35,918 bases of DNA from Euryarchaeota archaeon UBA229 (lineage in GTDB: Archaea > Thermoplasmatota > Poseidoniia > Poseidoniales > Poseidoniaceae). The notes beneath the pieces are model-generated. The model was not told where the DNA came from, ran no database searches, and saw only the letters and a program-made list of their open reading frames with translations. The stretch is taken from the NCBI GenBank assembly GCA_002505355.1, contig DAUW01000013.1, positions 499 through 36,416 on the forward strand, in the 5' to 3' direction. The translations under genes were made by a program, and so were the position numbers. Below, piece by piece: positions 6,690 through 14,937 of this stretch (position 1 is the first letter of the stretch; each line of letters starts with the position of its first letter).

Positions 6690-7898
6690 TTGAATTACAG
6701 GATGTCGACTTTTTTTGTCCTAGCAATAATAGCAGGATTAATTTTTACTCCAACGGTTATCGCCAACAATGAGTGGGATGAAGACGGATGGCTCAACACG
6801 AACCTAGTTCAGGAACGGTTAAACAATGGCGACGAGTTTGGCTGTTACGGAATCCCAGGACTCTCTTGGAGTGCTGATGCTGGTGCTGTTGCCGGGGAGT
6901 GCCGAGATTATATCGAACAGCGGGTCGAAGCGAATTATTGGGGTAGCAACCCAATCTCGACCTACACCCCTAACGGTCTATCCATGTCTCAACATCAAAT
7001 AATATCCAAACAAGGATTTGTGGTTCACGGCGACACCAACGGGCTTGACTACACAGCATGGCATAATTCAACAGACGAACCAACTGACCTATGGGACTGG
7101 TACAACCTTGGTAGAAGAGGTGGAAGTTTGGAACAGATCATCGGTTCAGTATCAACGGTAAAGTCAGCTGTTGATGAGGGTGGTTTGGTAAATATGTACT
7201 GGATTGGTAGAGTCAATGAGGCAACTATCAGACATGACTCTGCGATAGAGGACTTTATCGCCGAAGAAGCTGAGGCGTGGCTCACAACATGGGGTCAAGT
7301 TTGGTCCTATTGGAGCAAAAGCAGATGTTATGAATTTGATCATTCGGTAACGCCCCAGGGCAGCGATTATGTCATCAATTTCCAGTCATTAATCAAGGAG
7401 CAATGTACCCAGTTATTTCCGGAAAGGTGGAATGTCCCGATAACATGGAAGATAGATTTGGGTGACGCAGAATTATTGTCTGTTGATGTTTCTGGCGCAT
7501 TAATGGACGATATTTCTAATAAACGACACACTCAGGAAGGTTACACTAAGCAAGCAGGTCAGTACCTACACCTTAGCGTAACCGACGGTCGTTCAGTAAA
7601 CATCACGGTTGACAGTGAATACTATGACATAACTGGAATCGCCAAATTTTGGAATAATCACTCCGCAGCAATCACTATTGCAGCACATGAGACCACTGAT
7701 TTGTTTAAATGGTCCAAACGGTTTGTTGACCAAGACAATCTAGTTTTCACCTGGTTGCTTGAGCCTAGAGCGATTGATAGCGCTGATTGGCTACCATACG
7801 CAGCAGTCGCAGTGGGTGCAGCGGCGGTTCTGACGATGCTAGTAGTGCTCAAGCGGGAAGGTTTAGGCCCGTTAGCGAAACAAGATTCCAATCAATAA
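6690..7898 (+). CDS. Exported, C-terminally membrane-anchored protein of unknown function
   Basis: Not recognised as a known family. Residues about 5-25 form a signal peptide (STFFVLAIIAGLIFTPTVIA, then NNEW). Residues 26-370 are an extracytoplasmic domain rich in Trp, Tyr, Asp and Gly. One hydrophobic helix (LPYAAVAVGAAAVLTMLVVL) near the C-terminus is followed by a short KR-containing cytosolic tail. There are four cysteines in the outer domain, two near the start of the mature chain and two about 140 residues later, consistent with two disulfides. The region around IDLGDAELLSVDVSGALMDD looks beta-rich. The start is TTG, or an ATG four codons later; the longer form supplies an Arg for the signal n-region. 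Likely a surface protein. Confidence 0.75.
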   Translation: MNYRMSTFFVLAIIAGLIFTPTVIANNEWDEDGWLNTNLVQERLNNGDEFGCYGIPGLSWSADAGAVAGECRDYIEQRVEANYWGSNPISTYTPNGLSMSQHQIISKQGFVVHGDTNGLDYTAWHNSTDEPTDLWDWYNLGRRGGSLEQIIGSVSTVKSAVDEGGLVNMYWIGRVNEATIRHDSAIEDFIAEEAEAWLTTWGQVWSYWSKSRCYEFDHSVTPQGSDYVINFQSLIKEQCTQLFPERWNVPITWKIDLGDAELLSVDVSGALMDDISNKRHTQEGYTKQAGQYLHLSVTDGRSVNITVDSEYYDITGIAKFWNNHSAAITIAAHETTDLFKWSKRFVDQDNLVFTWLLEPRAIDSADWLPYAAVAVGAAAVLTMLVVLKREGLGPLAKQDSNQ

Positions 7899-7970
7899 CG
7901 CACATATTTGTGAAATATCATAGAAGCCTTGATGAAATAAGTCATTTGAGTAACCATCGAGGGAGAATCT

Positions 7971-9356
7971 ATGGGTGAGGGTGAATTGAGCATCGATCCC
8001 TGGAGTAGCACTCAGTCGACAGATTATTCGAGAATAATTGAACAGTTCGGCCTTTCCGATTTCAATAACCTGACTCTCCCCAATCCTTCCCACCTTCACA
8101 GGCGGGGGATTATCTTCGCACACCGCGATTTAGACGTAGTTCTGGAGGCGCAAAAAATTGGCGATAATTTTGGGGTTTTAACTGGTCTAATGCCTAGTGG
8201 TAGAATGCACTTAGGTCACTCGATGGTTATTGAACAAGTAAAATGGTTTCAGGATTTGGGCGGTGATGTGACAATCGCTGTCGCAGATTTGGAAAGCCAA
8301 GCAACTAGAGGAATTAGTCTGCAAAAAGGAAGAGAAATTGCCCTACGGGAATACGTTGCTAACTATGCTGCGCTAGGTTTAGCACCTTCGTCAACAAACG
8401 TATATTTTCAATCAACCAGGTCTGCTGTACAGCGACTTGGCTTTCAATTGGGCAAGCGAACTAACTTGAGTGAATTTGAGTCAATATATGGTTTCAAGGG
8501 AGATACCAATCTAGCACATTTCCAAGCGCCGATGGTTCAAGTTGGCGACATATTGCATCCACAGACCGAAGACTATGGGGGACTACGTCCGATTGTTGTA
8601 CCGGTCGGCGTCGATCAAGACCCGCACCTTCGATTAACCAGAGGGATTGCAGCCAAATCTAACTGGTTTAATCTCAAGGCAAATAATGGGCCCGGAGTGT
8701 TAATTGGTCTGTCTGTTCAAGATGAAAATGCGGAATTGTTGGGGCAGCAACCAAACGGTCGGATTGACAAGTCAAAAGTTGCAGAAATCTTCACCAAAGT
8801 GGTTAGTAGTTTAACCGAATTGGGCTTTTCCGACATTAACTCAAATCCTAAACAAGGGACGATTGTGGTGCCCGGTGCAACAAAGAAAGACTTGACCAGT
8901 ATAAGAATAAAATTACTCGAATTGGAACGGCGACTGGGCGGTATGGGGTTATTATCCCCTGCATCGACATATCATCATTTTGCCGTCGGTTTAACCGGTC
9001 AAAAAATGAGTAGTAGCAAACCTAAGACCACCATATTTCTAAATGACGATATTGCTACCATTACCAAGAAAATAAAGAAAGCATACTCAGGCGGACAATC
9101 CACCATTGAAGAACATCGAAGGCTAGGTGGCAACCCAGACATTGATGTTGCTTATCAGTACATGATGTATTTTTTCGAGCAAGATGATAACTATCTTGCA
9201 GAAATAAATTCTGATTACCGGAACGGCAAGGTTTTAGCGGGTGAAATGAAGCAATTGTGTATCGATAAAGCGACTGATTGGATGAGTAATCATATCGAAC
9301 TTCGTGACCAGACCGAACACCTAGTCGATGACTTCCTTGCGCCCGACTCAAAGTGA
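7971..9356 (+). CDS. trpS: Tryptophanyl-tRNA synthetase, archaeal type with insertion
   Basis: Class I synthetase charging tRNA-Trp. It opens with IDPWSS and DYSRIIEQFG, typical of archaeal/eukaryotic TrpRS. The HIGH-equivalent is PSGRMHLGH (75-83), followed by VPVGVDQDPHLRLTRGIA, the archaeal tryptophan-site block, and KMSSS at 345-349. The C-terminal part (YSGGQSTIEEHRRLGGNPD, AYQYMMYFFEQDD) is also archaeal TrpRS. Between the DQDP block and KMSSS there are about 115 residues where most archaeal enzymes have about 25-30, so a domain of roughly 85-90 residues is inserted. I recall halobacterial enzymes having extra sequence at the same place. An AGGGAG Shine-Dalgarno lies 4-8 bases before the ATG. 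Its stop abuts that of the convergent ZPR1 gene. Confidence 0.93.
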   Translation: MGEGELSIDPWSSTQSTDYSRIIEQFGLSDFNNLTLPNPSHLHRRGIIFAHRDLDVVLEAQKIGDNFGVLTGLMPSGRMHLGHSMVIEQVKWFQDLGGDVTIAVADLESQATRGISLQKGREIALREYVANYAALGLAPSSTNVYFQSTRSAVQRLGFQLGKRTNLSEFESIYGFKGDTNLAHFQAPMVQVGDILHPQTEDYGGLRPIVVPVGVDQDPHLRLTRGIAAKSNWFNLKANNGPGVLIGLSVQDENAELLGQQPNGRIDKSKVAEIFTKVVSSLTELGFSDINSNPKQGTIVVPGATKKDLTSIRIKLLELERRLGGMGLLSPASTYHHFAVGLTGQKMSSSKPKTTIFLNDDIATITKKIKKAYSGGQSTIEEHRRLGGNPDIDVAYQYMMYFFEQDDNYLAEINSDYRNGKVLAGEMKQLCIDKATDWMSNHIELRDQTEHLVDDFLAPDSK

Positions 9357-9989
9357 TTAGGCAGAAAATACGGCTGGGTCGGGACCAGTAGGCAATGTTG
9401 CTAGTTCCTCATCAGTTAGTTCTCTTTCAAGGGCGGATTCGTCGATGATCATAGAGTGCCCATGTGGGTCGAGTAATTCGATAGTGAAGGGTTCAACTTG
9501 CTCATCACCAACGTTGCTTAACTGTTTGATGAGTGATTCTAACTGATTGATGTCTTTGATGGTTTGAGTCAAATCAGCCGCTTGATTCTCAACAAGTTCA
9601 GCTGACGCGTCTTTTTGCAAGTCTCGCAAAACCATATTTATCACATCAAGAAACCTACTTATTACGCCCTCGATGTTGGAGACATATCCAGTAGCACTAC
9701 TGCCGGGGTTAACCTGTAAATCTAATTCCGGTATACGTATAGTACATGATGATGATCTTACGACTCTTGACTTCAGATGCTCTCGCTTTTTCACACTCAA
9801 AGACCAACATCCTGCCTTTTGACCTTCCGCTGGGATGAAATCGGTTTGCTTCCAACCGCATGAATGACACATCACAGTAACTTGTGTATGCTCACCAAAA
9901 TATGGAATTTCATCGATATGAGCAATCATGTAAACTTCACCCTCCTTGTGGCAAATTGGACAGGGTATATCGACAGGTGATTCTTGCAC
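9357..9989 (-). CDS. ZPR1-type zinc-finger protein
   Basis: The archaeal ZPR1 domain is a single-domain relative of eukaryotic ZPR1, which binds translation factor eEF1A and has chaperone-like roles; the archaeal function is unproven. The zinc site is CPICHKEGEVYM with CHSCGWK, a C-x2-C and C-x2-C pair about 30 residues apart. It is followed by the characteristic beta/alpha domain (IRIPELDLQVNPG and EGVISRFLDVINML-like region). I chose the GTG start that overlaps the upstream TAG stop by one base (TAGTG), with GGAGAAGG just upstream, rather than an ATG 75 bases earlier inside the neighbour. This gives 210 aa and implies translational coupling to the SepF-like gene. Confidence 0.85.
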   Translation of the reverse strand: MQESPVDIPCPICHKEGEVYMIAHIDEIPYFGEHTQVTVMCHSCGWKQTDFIPAEGQKAGCWSLSVKKREHLKSRVVRSSSCTIRIPELDLQVNPGSSATGYVSNIEGVISRFLDVINMVLRDLQKDASAELVENQAADLTQTIKDINQLESLIKQLSNVGDEQVEPFTIELLDPHGHSMIIDESALERELTDEELATLPTGPDPAVFSA

Positions 9990-10567
9990 TATAACCTTCT
10001 CCGTCCTAATTCTTCGGCACCCGCAGCGAATGCTTCCATTTCTACGCCTTTCAGCCCGCGACATCCAGGAGGTAATAGCATCAATCTAGTGTCAGTGAGT
10101 TGGATAATTTGTCCCCCCAGATCACCTTCAATGAATGTGTGCATTGCGTCCAAAGCAGCACCGAATTCCGTGTCTCGCTTTATCAAACGACCCATTTCAA
10201 CAATCGAAGCATGCCCATCTGATAACCAGTCTAACAAAGTTGAGGTGCCAGTTATATCGTTGAGTATAGCTCTGTGTACCACTAAACCGGTGTCTTTGGA
10301 GGTTATTGGTGGGTCGGGATATTTGTTACCTAAATTGTGATAAATTTTGTTTGATGGGACCTCATTTTGTCGCTTAGGACTGACCATACTAGGCATTTCA
10401 AAAGTACTGAGTGAGGTTTTACCGTTTTGTTGCTGTTTTTCATCAGTCTTTTTTAGCATTTTATCTGCTTTTGCCAATTTGTCTAAATCTGGCATACTTG
10501 GTAAATCAATATTGGCGAATGAGTCCAAAGATGACTGTCGAGAATCGTCTTCTCTCTTACGCTTCAT
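9989..10567 (-). CDS. SepF-like (DUF552) protein, possible FtsZ membrane anchor
   Basis: The C-terminal 100 residues resemble the SepF fold: VVHRAILNDITGTSTLLDWL, then LSDGHASIVEMGRLIKR where archaeal SepF has its 'GNIvIvd' strand, and FIEGDLGGQIIQLTDTRLML with LPPG, matching the 'vgGDIagig..rvlltPsg' ending. In FtsZ-using archaea SepF tethers FtsZ to the membrane. The N-terminal 75 residues are charged and probably disordered, with no clear membrane-targeting amphipathic helix. Residues 11-18 (QSSLDSFA) look like a PCNA-interaction (PIP) box, unexpected for SepF. I chose ATG before KRKRED; a TTG lies nine codons upstream. It overlaps the ZPR1 start by one base. The assignment is moderate; another small alpha/beta family is possible. 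Confidence 0.5.
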   Translation of the reverse strand: MKRKREDDSRQSSLDSFANIDLPSMPDLDKLAKADKMLKKTDEKQQQNGKTSLSTFEMPSMVSPKRQNEVPSNKIYHNLGNKYPDPPITSKDTGLVVHRAILNDITGTSTLLDWLSDGHASIVEMGRLIKRDTEFGAALDAMHTFIEGDLGGQIIQLTDTRLMLLPPGCRGLKGVEMEAFAAGAEELGRRRL

Positions 10568-10664
10568 GACAGTGGCTGAATGCTTATAGCACAATAATAC
10601 TGCGATTGATTAATCAAATGTTGATGATTTGTCATACCTTTTTTTACGGCCAAATATCAATATT

Positions 10665-10674
10665 GAAATATATC
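10665..10674 (+). promoter_or_regulatory. TATA box upstream of psmB
   Basis: GAAATATATC lies about 61 bases before the psmB ATG. A start of transcription near 10697 would give a leader of about 34 nt carrying GGGGAT as a weak Shine-Dalgarno. It is the best TATA element in the 163-base divergent region between psmB and the sepF-like gene. Confidence 0.45.
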
Positions 10675-10730
10675 GTTAGCCAGCCCCAGATGCACCAATG
10701 TTCAAAAGGTGCCGGCGGTAGGGGATACTG

Positions 10731-11357
10731 ATGATGATGGACAACAATACGAATGTGCTAAAAACGGGGACTAGTACTTTGGGAATCACTTTCAAAGGCG
10801 GAGTAGTTGTCGGTGCAGACCACAGAGCCACAATGGGACACTTTATCGCAAACAAATCAGTTCAAAAGTTGTTCCAAATTGGCGACAAGTTAGCACTTAC
10901 AACCGCTGGTCTAGTCGGCCACGCTCAGTCATTATCGAGAACTCTATCGGCAGAAGTAGCATTGTTTGAACTCAGAAGACAGCAGTCGATGACCGTAAAG
11001 GGAGCTGCTACACTAACTGCTAACATATTGTCCGGAAGACCACATTGGGTTCAATTGTTAATTGTTGGAGTTGATGATGATGGCGGCCACGTATACTCAA
11101 TTGATTCTGCTGGTGGCTCTATACCAGACGTGTACTGTGCAACTGGTTCCGGCTCACCGTACATGTATGGTGTGCTAGAAGATGGCTACAGACCGAATAT
11201 GACGGAGAGCGAAGCGTTGAAGCTTGCTGCTCGCGCCTTACATGCATCTGGACAACGTGATGCAGCCTCGGGTAATGGTATGGACCTCGCAGTAATCACC
11301 GAAAAAGATGGTTTTGTGCTACAAACCCAAGACCAAATTAACAAGCTCCTGTCTTAA
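10731..11357 (+). CDS. psmB: Proteasome beta subunit
   Basis: Catalytic subunit of the 20S proteasome. A 13-residue propeptide ends LKTG, and autocleavage would expose T14 (TSTLGITF) as the N-terminal threonine nucleophile. Counting from that Thr, D17 and K33 fall exactly where expected (GADHRAT and SVQKLF), and the late SGSP and GMDLAVI blocks are also present, so the active site looks complete. Length (208 aa) is normal. Three ATG codons in a row open the gene, so the exact start is ambiguous by two codons; this does not affect the mature protein. aCPSF1 follows after 52 bases on the same strand. The alpha subunit is not in this window. Confidence 0.96.
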   Translation: MMMDNNTNVLKTGTSTLGITFKGGVVVGADHRATMGHFIANKSVQKLFQIGDKLALTTAGLVGHAQSLSRTLSAEVALFELRRQQSMTVKGAATLTANILSGRPHWVQLLIVGVDDDGGHVYSIDSAGGSIPDVYCATGSGSPYMYGVLEDGYRPNMTESEALKLAARALHASGQRDAASGNGMDLAVITEKDGFVLQTQDQINKLLS

Positions 11358-11409
11358 TTCACACTCCCGCAGTTTTCTGCATTGTGCTTGACACATGTGT
11401 TGTTAGACT

Positions 11410-13335
11410 GTGGCAATCAAGAGTGGTAAAATGCGCCTGACTTTCAAAGAACTAAGAGATGAGATTAGCAAAATAGTACCTAAATCAATTGATTATAAGG
11501 TTGATTTAGAGGCTGGTAACATAGCCATCGTAACAGATGAACCTGAGAAATTTGGTGGCGGTGACGGGCTAGTAGGAAAGATTGCTAAGAAAATCAAACG
11601 CAAAATCAAAATCAGGCCCGACCCAAGCATAGTCAAGCCCCAACAAGAGGCTAAATCAATAATCGAATCGATTATTCCCGGTGAAGCAGAAATCTCCCAA
11701 ATCTACTTTGATGCATGTTTTAGTGAAGTCATTATTCAGTGTCAAAACCCGGGGGATGCCGTTGGCAGGAGAGGAGTCAACGTTAACGAAATCCGCAATA
11801 AAACAGGATGGATTCCAAAGGTTGAGAGGACACCTCCGATATTTTCTAAATCTGTTCATGATGTTAGATCATACCGTAACAGCATCGCAGATGAGCGGAA
11901 AAAACTACTGAAAGATTTTGGCTTAAACATCCATCGACCAAAGCGCCCTAGTTCGACTTGGGTGAGAGTTACAGCCCTTGGATCATACCGAGAAGTCGGC
12001 AGAGCTTGTCACCTCGTAACTACCAATGAATCTAGAGTTATGGTCGATGTTGGAGTCAACATCGCCTCTGACACTGACCCGATGCCATATTTTACCGCAC
12101 CAGAAGCACTGCCGCTTGAAAAATTGGACGCTGTTGTCCTCACACATTCGCACTTAGACCATGCAGGTATGCTTCCGGTGCTGTTCAAGTACGGCTACCG
12201 GGGTCCGGTTTATTGTACACCCCCGACGAGAGATTTGATGCTGTTATTGCAAACAGATTACATCAAGGTTGGTGGTGCTGAGGGTAAACGTCCGGCATAC
12301 GATATGGAAGATATCAGAACCTGTATGAAGCACGTGGTTGATGTTGAGTGGGGTGAGACAACCGATATCACTCCCGACATAAAATTGACAATGTCTAACG
12401 CAGGGCATATTCTCGGCTCATCCGCATTACACATGCACGTCGCCGACGGGAAGCACAACATTGTGTTTAGTGGTGATCAGAAATACGAGAAATCATGGCT
12501 GTTTGATGCAGCAAATACCAGATTTCCCAAGGTTGAGACTCTGATAATTGAATCTACATACGGAGCGTCTGGTGATTACCAGCCTTCACGCCAAGAAGCG
12601 AATCAAGAATTGCAGGATATCGTGATGCGCACTATCCAGCGAGGTGGGAAACTAATTTGTCCGGTTTTTGCTGTTGGAAGGAGCCAAGAAGTGATGATTG
12701 CTATCGATGAACTATTCCGCTCGGGAACAGTAAAGCCTGTGCCTGTCTGGCTTGATGGGATGATTCAAGAAGCAACAGCAATTCATTCCTCCCACCCTGA
12801 ATATCTCACCAGCACTCTAAAACGCTCACTTCTCCAAGATGATGGGGAGAATCCATTCACAAGCGAGTGGTTTAGACCGGTTAAAGGACGGGAACTGCGT
12901 GAAAGTATCATTATGGACACATCACCTTGTATTGTGTTAGCGACTTCTGGTATGCTCAACGGCGGTCCAGTCATGGAGTACTTCAAGAACTGGGCCCACG
13001 AAGAAAGAAATTCTTTGTGCTTCGTTGGTTATCAAGCAGAAGGAACTCTCGGTCGACGATTGCAGAAGGGATTCGGCGAGGTTCCGATGGTAATTAACGG
13101 GCAAACAGAGATCGTCAAAGTTGGTTGTGAGATGGTTACAATCGATGGTTTCTCCGGACACTCAGACCGTAGGCAACTTCTAGAATTTGTTGATCAGTTA
13201 CATCCCAAGCCGCGTAACATTATCTGTCACCACGGAGATTATCACAAATGCAACGAACTTGGTCACACCCTACGGGAGCGGTACAAGTGTCGAACTTATG
13301 CACCAAAAAATCTCGAAACAATTAGATTAATCTAA
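11410..13335 (+). CDS. aCPSF1, KH-domain beta-CASP metallo-ribonuclease
   Basis: Archaeal homologue of the cleavage factor CPSF73, a zinc RNase that trims or cuts RNA 3' ends and acts in transcription termination (FttA/aCPSF1). Order of domains: N-terminal KH-like regions (residues about 8-75 and 77-145, the second with a G-x-x-G-like VGRRGVNVNEI), then the metallo-beta-lactamase core with HSHLDHAG (246-253), SNAGHILGS and FSGDQ. A beta-CASP insert follows with ESTYG, and then the C-terminal DGFSGHSDRRQLL and CHHGDY. All metal-binding motifs are present; length 641 aa is normal. The GTG start gives the longest form; an ATG seven codons later (MRLTFKEL) is an alternative. Its stop abuts that of the convergent membrane-protein gene. 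Confidence 0.95.
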   Translation: MAIKSGKMRLTFKELRDEISKIVPKSIDYKVDLEAGNIAIVTDEPEKFGGGDGLVGKIAKKIKRKIKIRPDPSIVKPQQEAKSIIESIIPGEAEISQIYFDACFSEVIIQCQNPGDAVGRRGVNVNEIRNKTGWIPKVERTPPIFSKSVHDVRSYRNSIADERKKLLKDFGLNIHRPKRPSSTWVRVTALGSYREVGRACHLVTTNESRVMVDVGVNIASDTDPMPYFTAPEALPLEKLDAVVLTHSHLDHAGMLPVLFKYGYRGPVYCTPPTRDLMLLLQTDYIKVGGAEGKRPAYDMEDIRTCMKHVVDVEWGETTDITPDIKLTMSNAGHILGSSALHMHVADGKHNIVFSGDQKYEKSWLFDAANTRFPKVETLIIESTYGASGDYQPSRQEANQELQDIVMRTIQRGGKLICPVFAVGRSQEVMIAIDELFRSGTVKPVPVWLDGMIQEATAIHSSHPEYLTSTLKRSLLQDDGENPFTSEWFRPVKGRELRESIIMDTSPCIVLATSGMLNGGPVMEYFKNWAHEERNSLCFVGYQAEGTLGRRLQKGFGEVPMVINGQTEIVKVGCEMVTIDGFSGHSDRRQLLEFVDQLHPKPRNIICHHGDYHKCNELGHTLRERYKCRTYAPKNLETIRLI

Positions 13336-13665
13336 TTACATCAGCGGTATTTCATAATCAGAATCCATAGGATTGGGGATGCTGGTCTCTTGATTCACGT
13401 CAACATAGTAATCATTCTCCGCCTTAAAATCCATGCCGACCACTCCAGGACTAGCTTGTGACGTTTTTTTCCCCGCTGCTGAATCGTCAAATAAGTTCCA
13501 ATAAAGTACGGTCAATAATAACCCTGTGAATAAGAGAAATATCACTGCGAATGATGGTAATGTACGACCATTAGCAGTAATGAGTCCCAATATTACAAGA
13601 CCTAGAGCCGAGGCAAACAATAGCCTCTTCAACACCTGTGCCACACTAGGGGATAACCATTTCAT
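13336..13665 (-). CDS. Small membrane protein, two transmembrane helices
   Basis: Unrecognised 109-aa protein. A basic N-terminus (KWLSPSVAQVLKR) leads into two hydrophobic helices, about residues 16-31 and 37-56, separated by a short NGRTLPS turn, giving a hairpin with both ends on the same side, probably the cytosol. The last 50 residues are hydrophilic and acidic (DFKAENDYYVDVNQE). No catalytic motif is visible. Its stop codon directly abuts the aCPSF1 stop, and its start is 30 bases from the start of the divergent decarboxylase-like gene. Function unknown. Confidence 0.65.
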   Translation of the reverse strand: MKWLSPSVAQVLKRLLFASALGLVILGLITANGRTLPSFAVIFLLFTGLLLTVLYWNLFDDSAAGKKTSQASPGVVGMDFKAENDYYVDVNQETSIPNPMDSDYEIPLM

Positions 13666-13694
13666 TCAAGAACCTCTTGCGTCTGTCTGTCAAC

Positions 13695-14348
13695 ATGAAG
13701 CCCGGTAGAGTTCCAAAGAGTTGCCATGGCTGGTTGATGACAGCAGTTGCTCCATGGGGTGAAAATTCCGAGGACGCATACGATCAAGGTCTTGTCGAAC
13801 TGGGTCTAGGAGACACGCGACTAATCGAAGCCAAGGGAGCCATGCTGCCGCTTAATTTTGAAGCCACGCCACCGAGACCACTGCCGATGGGTACTTTGGT
13901 TGAATGTCACATGGCGACATCTTACGCATTTGACGGCGCAAGTGCATGCGCAGGCGTGGCATGGGCCTCGTGTGTCACACCTGAAGGTGACGAATGTGCT
14001 ATAGTTGCCACTATCAGCACAGATTTAGACTACGAGGAAACCTCTCTATTACTGCGCAGAAACCTACAGAGAAGGCTTGCAACAAGAGATTTAGAAGTTA
14101 TTAGTTTCGACGTCGCAGTGGATGAAGTGACTGCGGGGTCTGGTCACCATGGAGTTGCGATGGCTGCATTGATCATGCCAAATTCACTAACCATTGGAGG
14201 CCGCCAATCGACTGGACCAATTAGAGGTGGACTAACTGTCCCTGAGGAGAAACAACAGAAGCGAGTCGACGTCAAGGCACCAGCTGCTCCGGCTTTGAGA
14301 CCGGGAAGCAGAAGGGGTGGTGGCAGTAATACAGACTTTTCTCTCTGA
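13695..14348 (+). CDS. Pyruvoyl-dependent arginine decarboxylase-like protein, catalytic residues missing
   Basis: The fold matches archaeal PvlArgDC along most of its length. GENSEDAYDQGLVELGLGD aligns with the 'GetpLnAFDgALlnAGIgn' start, PRPLPMGTLV with 'LPMGalV', and the end VAMAALIMP with the family's 'gCaxAAa' strand. In active enzymes the chain self-cleaves at a Ser-Ser pair ('SSIMPP') to create the pyruvoyl cofactor. Here the same place reads AKGAMLP, with no Ser, and the Glu proton donor of the 'LIMEYEG' segment appears replaced (IVATIST). So it should neither self-process nor decarboxylate arginine by the known route. It also has a basic, Gly/Pro-rich C-terminal tail absent from the enzymes. 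The ATG was preferred to a TTG six codons upstream. A zinc-ribbon gene follows 38 bases later. Confidence 0.72.
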   Translation: MKPGRVPKSCHGWLMTAVAPWGENSEDAYDQGLVELGLGDTRLIEAKGAMLPLNFEATPPRPLPMGTLVECHMATSYAFDGASACAGVAWASCVTPEGDECAIVATISTDLDYEETSLLLRRNLQRRLATRDLEVISFDVAVDEVTAGSGHHGVAMAALIMPNSLTIGGRQSTGPIRGGLTVPEEKQQKRVDVKAPAAPALRPGSRRGGGSNTDFSL

Positions 14349-14386
14349 CGACCTTGGTAAAACGACCTATGTGGAGGTAAAGCATC

Positions 14387-14824
14387 ATGGCTGAGATTTG
14401 GAAGGTATTCAGATGTTCAGCCTGTGGAATGTGTCACGGGAGAAAATCAACAGGACACAAATGTCCCCACTGCGGGCAACGAATCAATGACTCTACCCCA
14501 GTCGTTGACAAGGCACAGAATCCCAGTGAATTACGACGTAAGGTATTACTTTCGAACACCCCACCTGAATTACGAGAATCACTCGCTAAGAGGTTATCTG
14601 AGTCTGAATCATTGATCAACTCAAAGGCAAGTTACACACCGGCAAGGGGGTTGGCCGAGGTTCGAAAATTAGTAGATTCTGAAGGTAAAGTTAGTATCAA
14701 TGAAATTGTTGAGGTGTTCAAATTAAAAGGGTTTGCAGACTCAGTTGAGGAGTTTTTAGAAACCGCTGAAGCGCAAGGAGCACTAGTTAGGCTCGGCATT
14801 GGAATGTGGCGATTTCTTGAGTGA
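14387..14824 (+). CDS. Zinc-ribbon / winged-helix-like protein
   Basis: An N-terminal zinc ribbon (C10-x2-C13 and C26-x2-C29: CSACG and CPHCG) is followed by a helical linker (residues 45-75) and a C-terminal region that looks like a winged helix (KVSINEIVEVFKLKGF, a helix, then a beta hairpin GALVRLGIGMWRFLE). The layout suits nucleic-acid binding; halophilic archaea have small proteins of similar build (DUF5817-like), but I cannot confirm that match. A strong GGAGGT Shine-Dalgarno lies about 9 bases before the ATG. It follows the decarboxylase-like gene on the same strand and precedes tRNA-Pro. Specific function unknown. Confidence 0.7.
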   Translation: MAEIWKVFRCSACGMCHGRKSTGHKCPHCGQRINDSTPVVDKAQNPSELRRKVLLSNTPPELRESLAKRLSESESLINSKASYTPARGLAEVRKLVDSEGKVSINEIVEVFKLKGFADSVEEFLETAEAQGALVRLGIGMWRFLE

Positions 14825-14858
14825 GTTTGATAACAGGGAAGTAGTGGCGAGTGACAAC

Positions 14859-14936
14859 GGGCGTATGGGTTAGTTTGGCCTATACTCGGGCGTTTGGGAC
14901 GCTTGGACCCAAGTTCAAATCTTGGTACGCCCACCA
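14859..14936 (+). tRNA. tRNA-Pro (UGG)
   Basis: Cloverleaf: acceptor GGGCGTA/TACGCCC; D-arm with A14, G18G19 and A21; anticodon stem GGGCG/CGCTT with loop TTTGGGA, so anticodon TGG and G37 as usual for proline; T-stem CCAAG/CTTGG with loop TTCAAAT. Discriminator A73 is followed by CCA in the genome (14934-14936). There is no intron. The end lies one base from the stop codon of the convergent parvulin gene. Confidence 0.95.
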
Positions 14937-14937
14937 T

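Noticed and set aside
9061..9351. Minus-strand frame of 96 codons inside trpS
   Set aside because: It is antisense to the conserved archaeal TrpRS C-terminus and shows no family features.
10065..10340. Plus-strand frame inside the sepF-like gene
   Set aside because: The minus-strand gene is coupled to ZPR1 by a TAGTG overlap with a Shine-Dalgarno; the plus-strand product has no recognisable features.
14859..14905. Apparent direct repeat GGGCGTATGGG / GGGCGTTTGGG
   Set aside because: Both copies are explained by the acceptor stem and the anticodon arm of tRNA-Pro.
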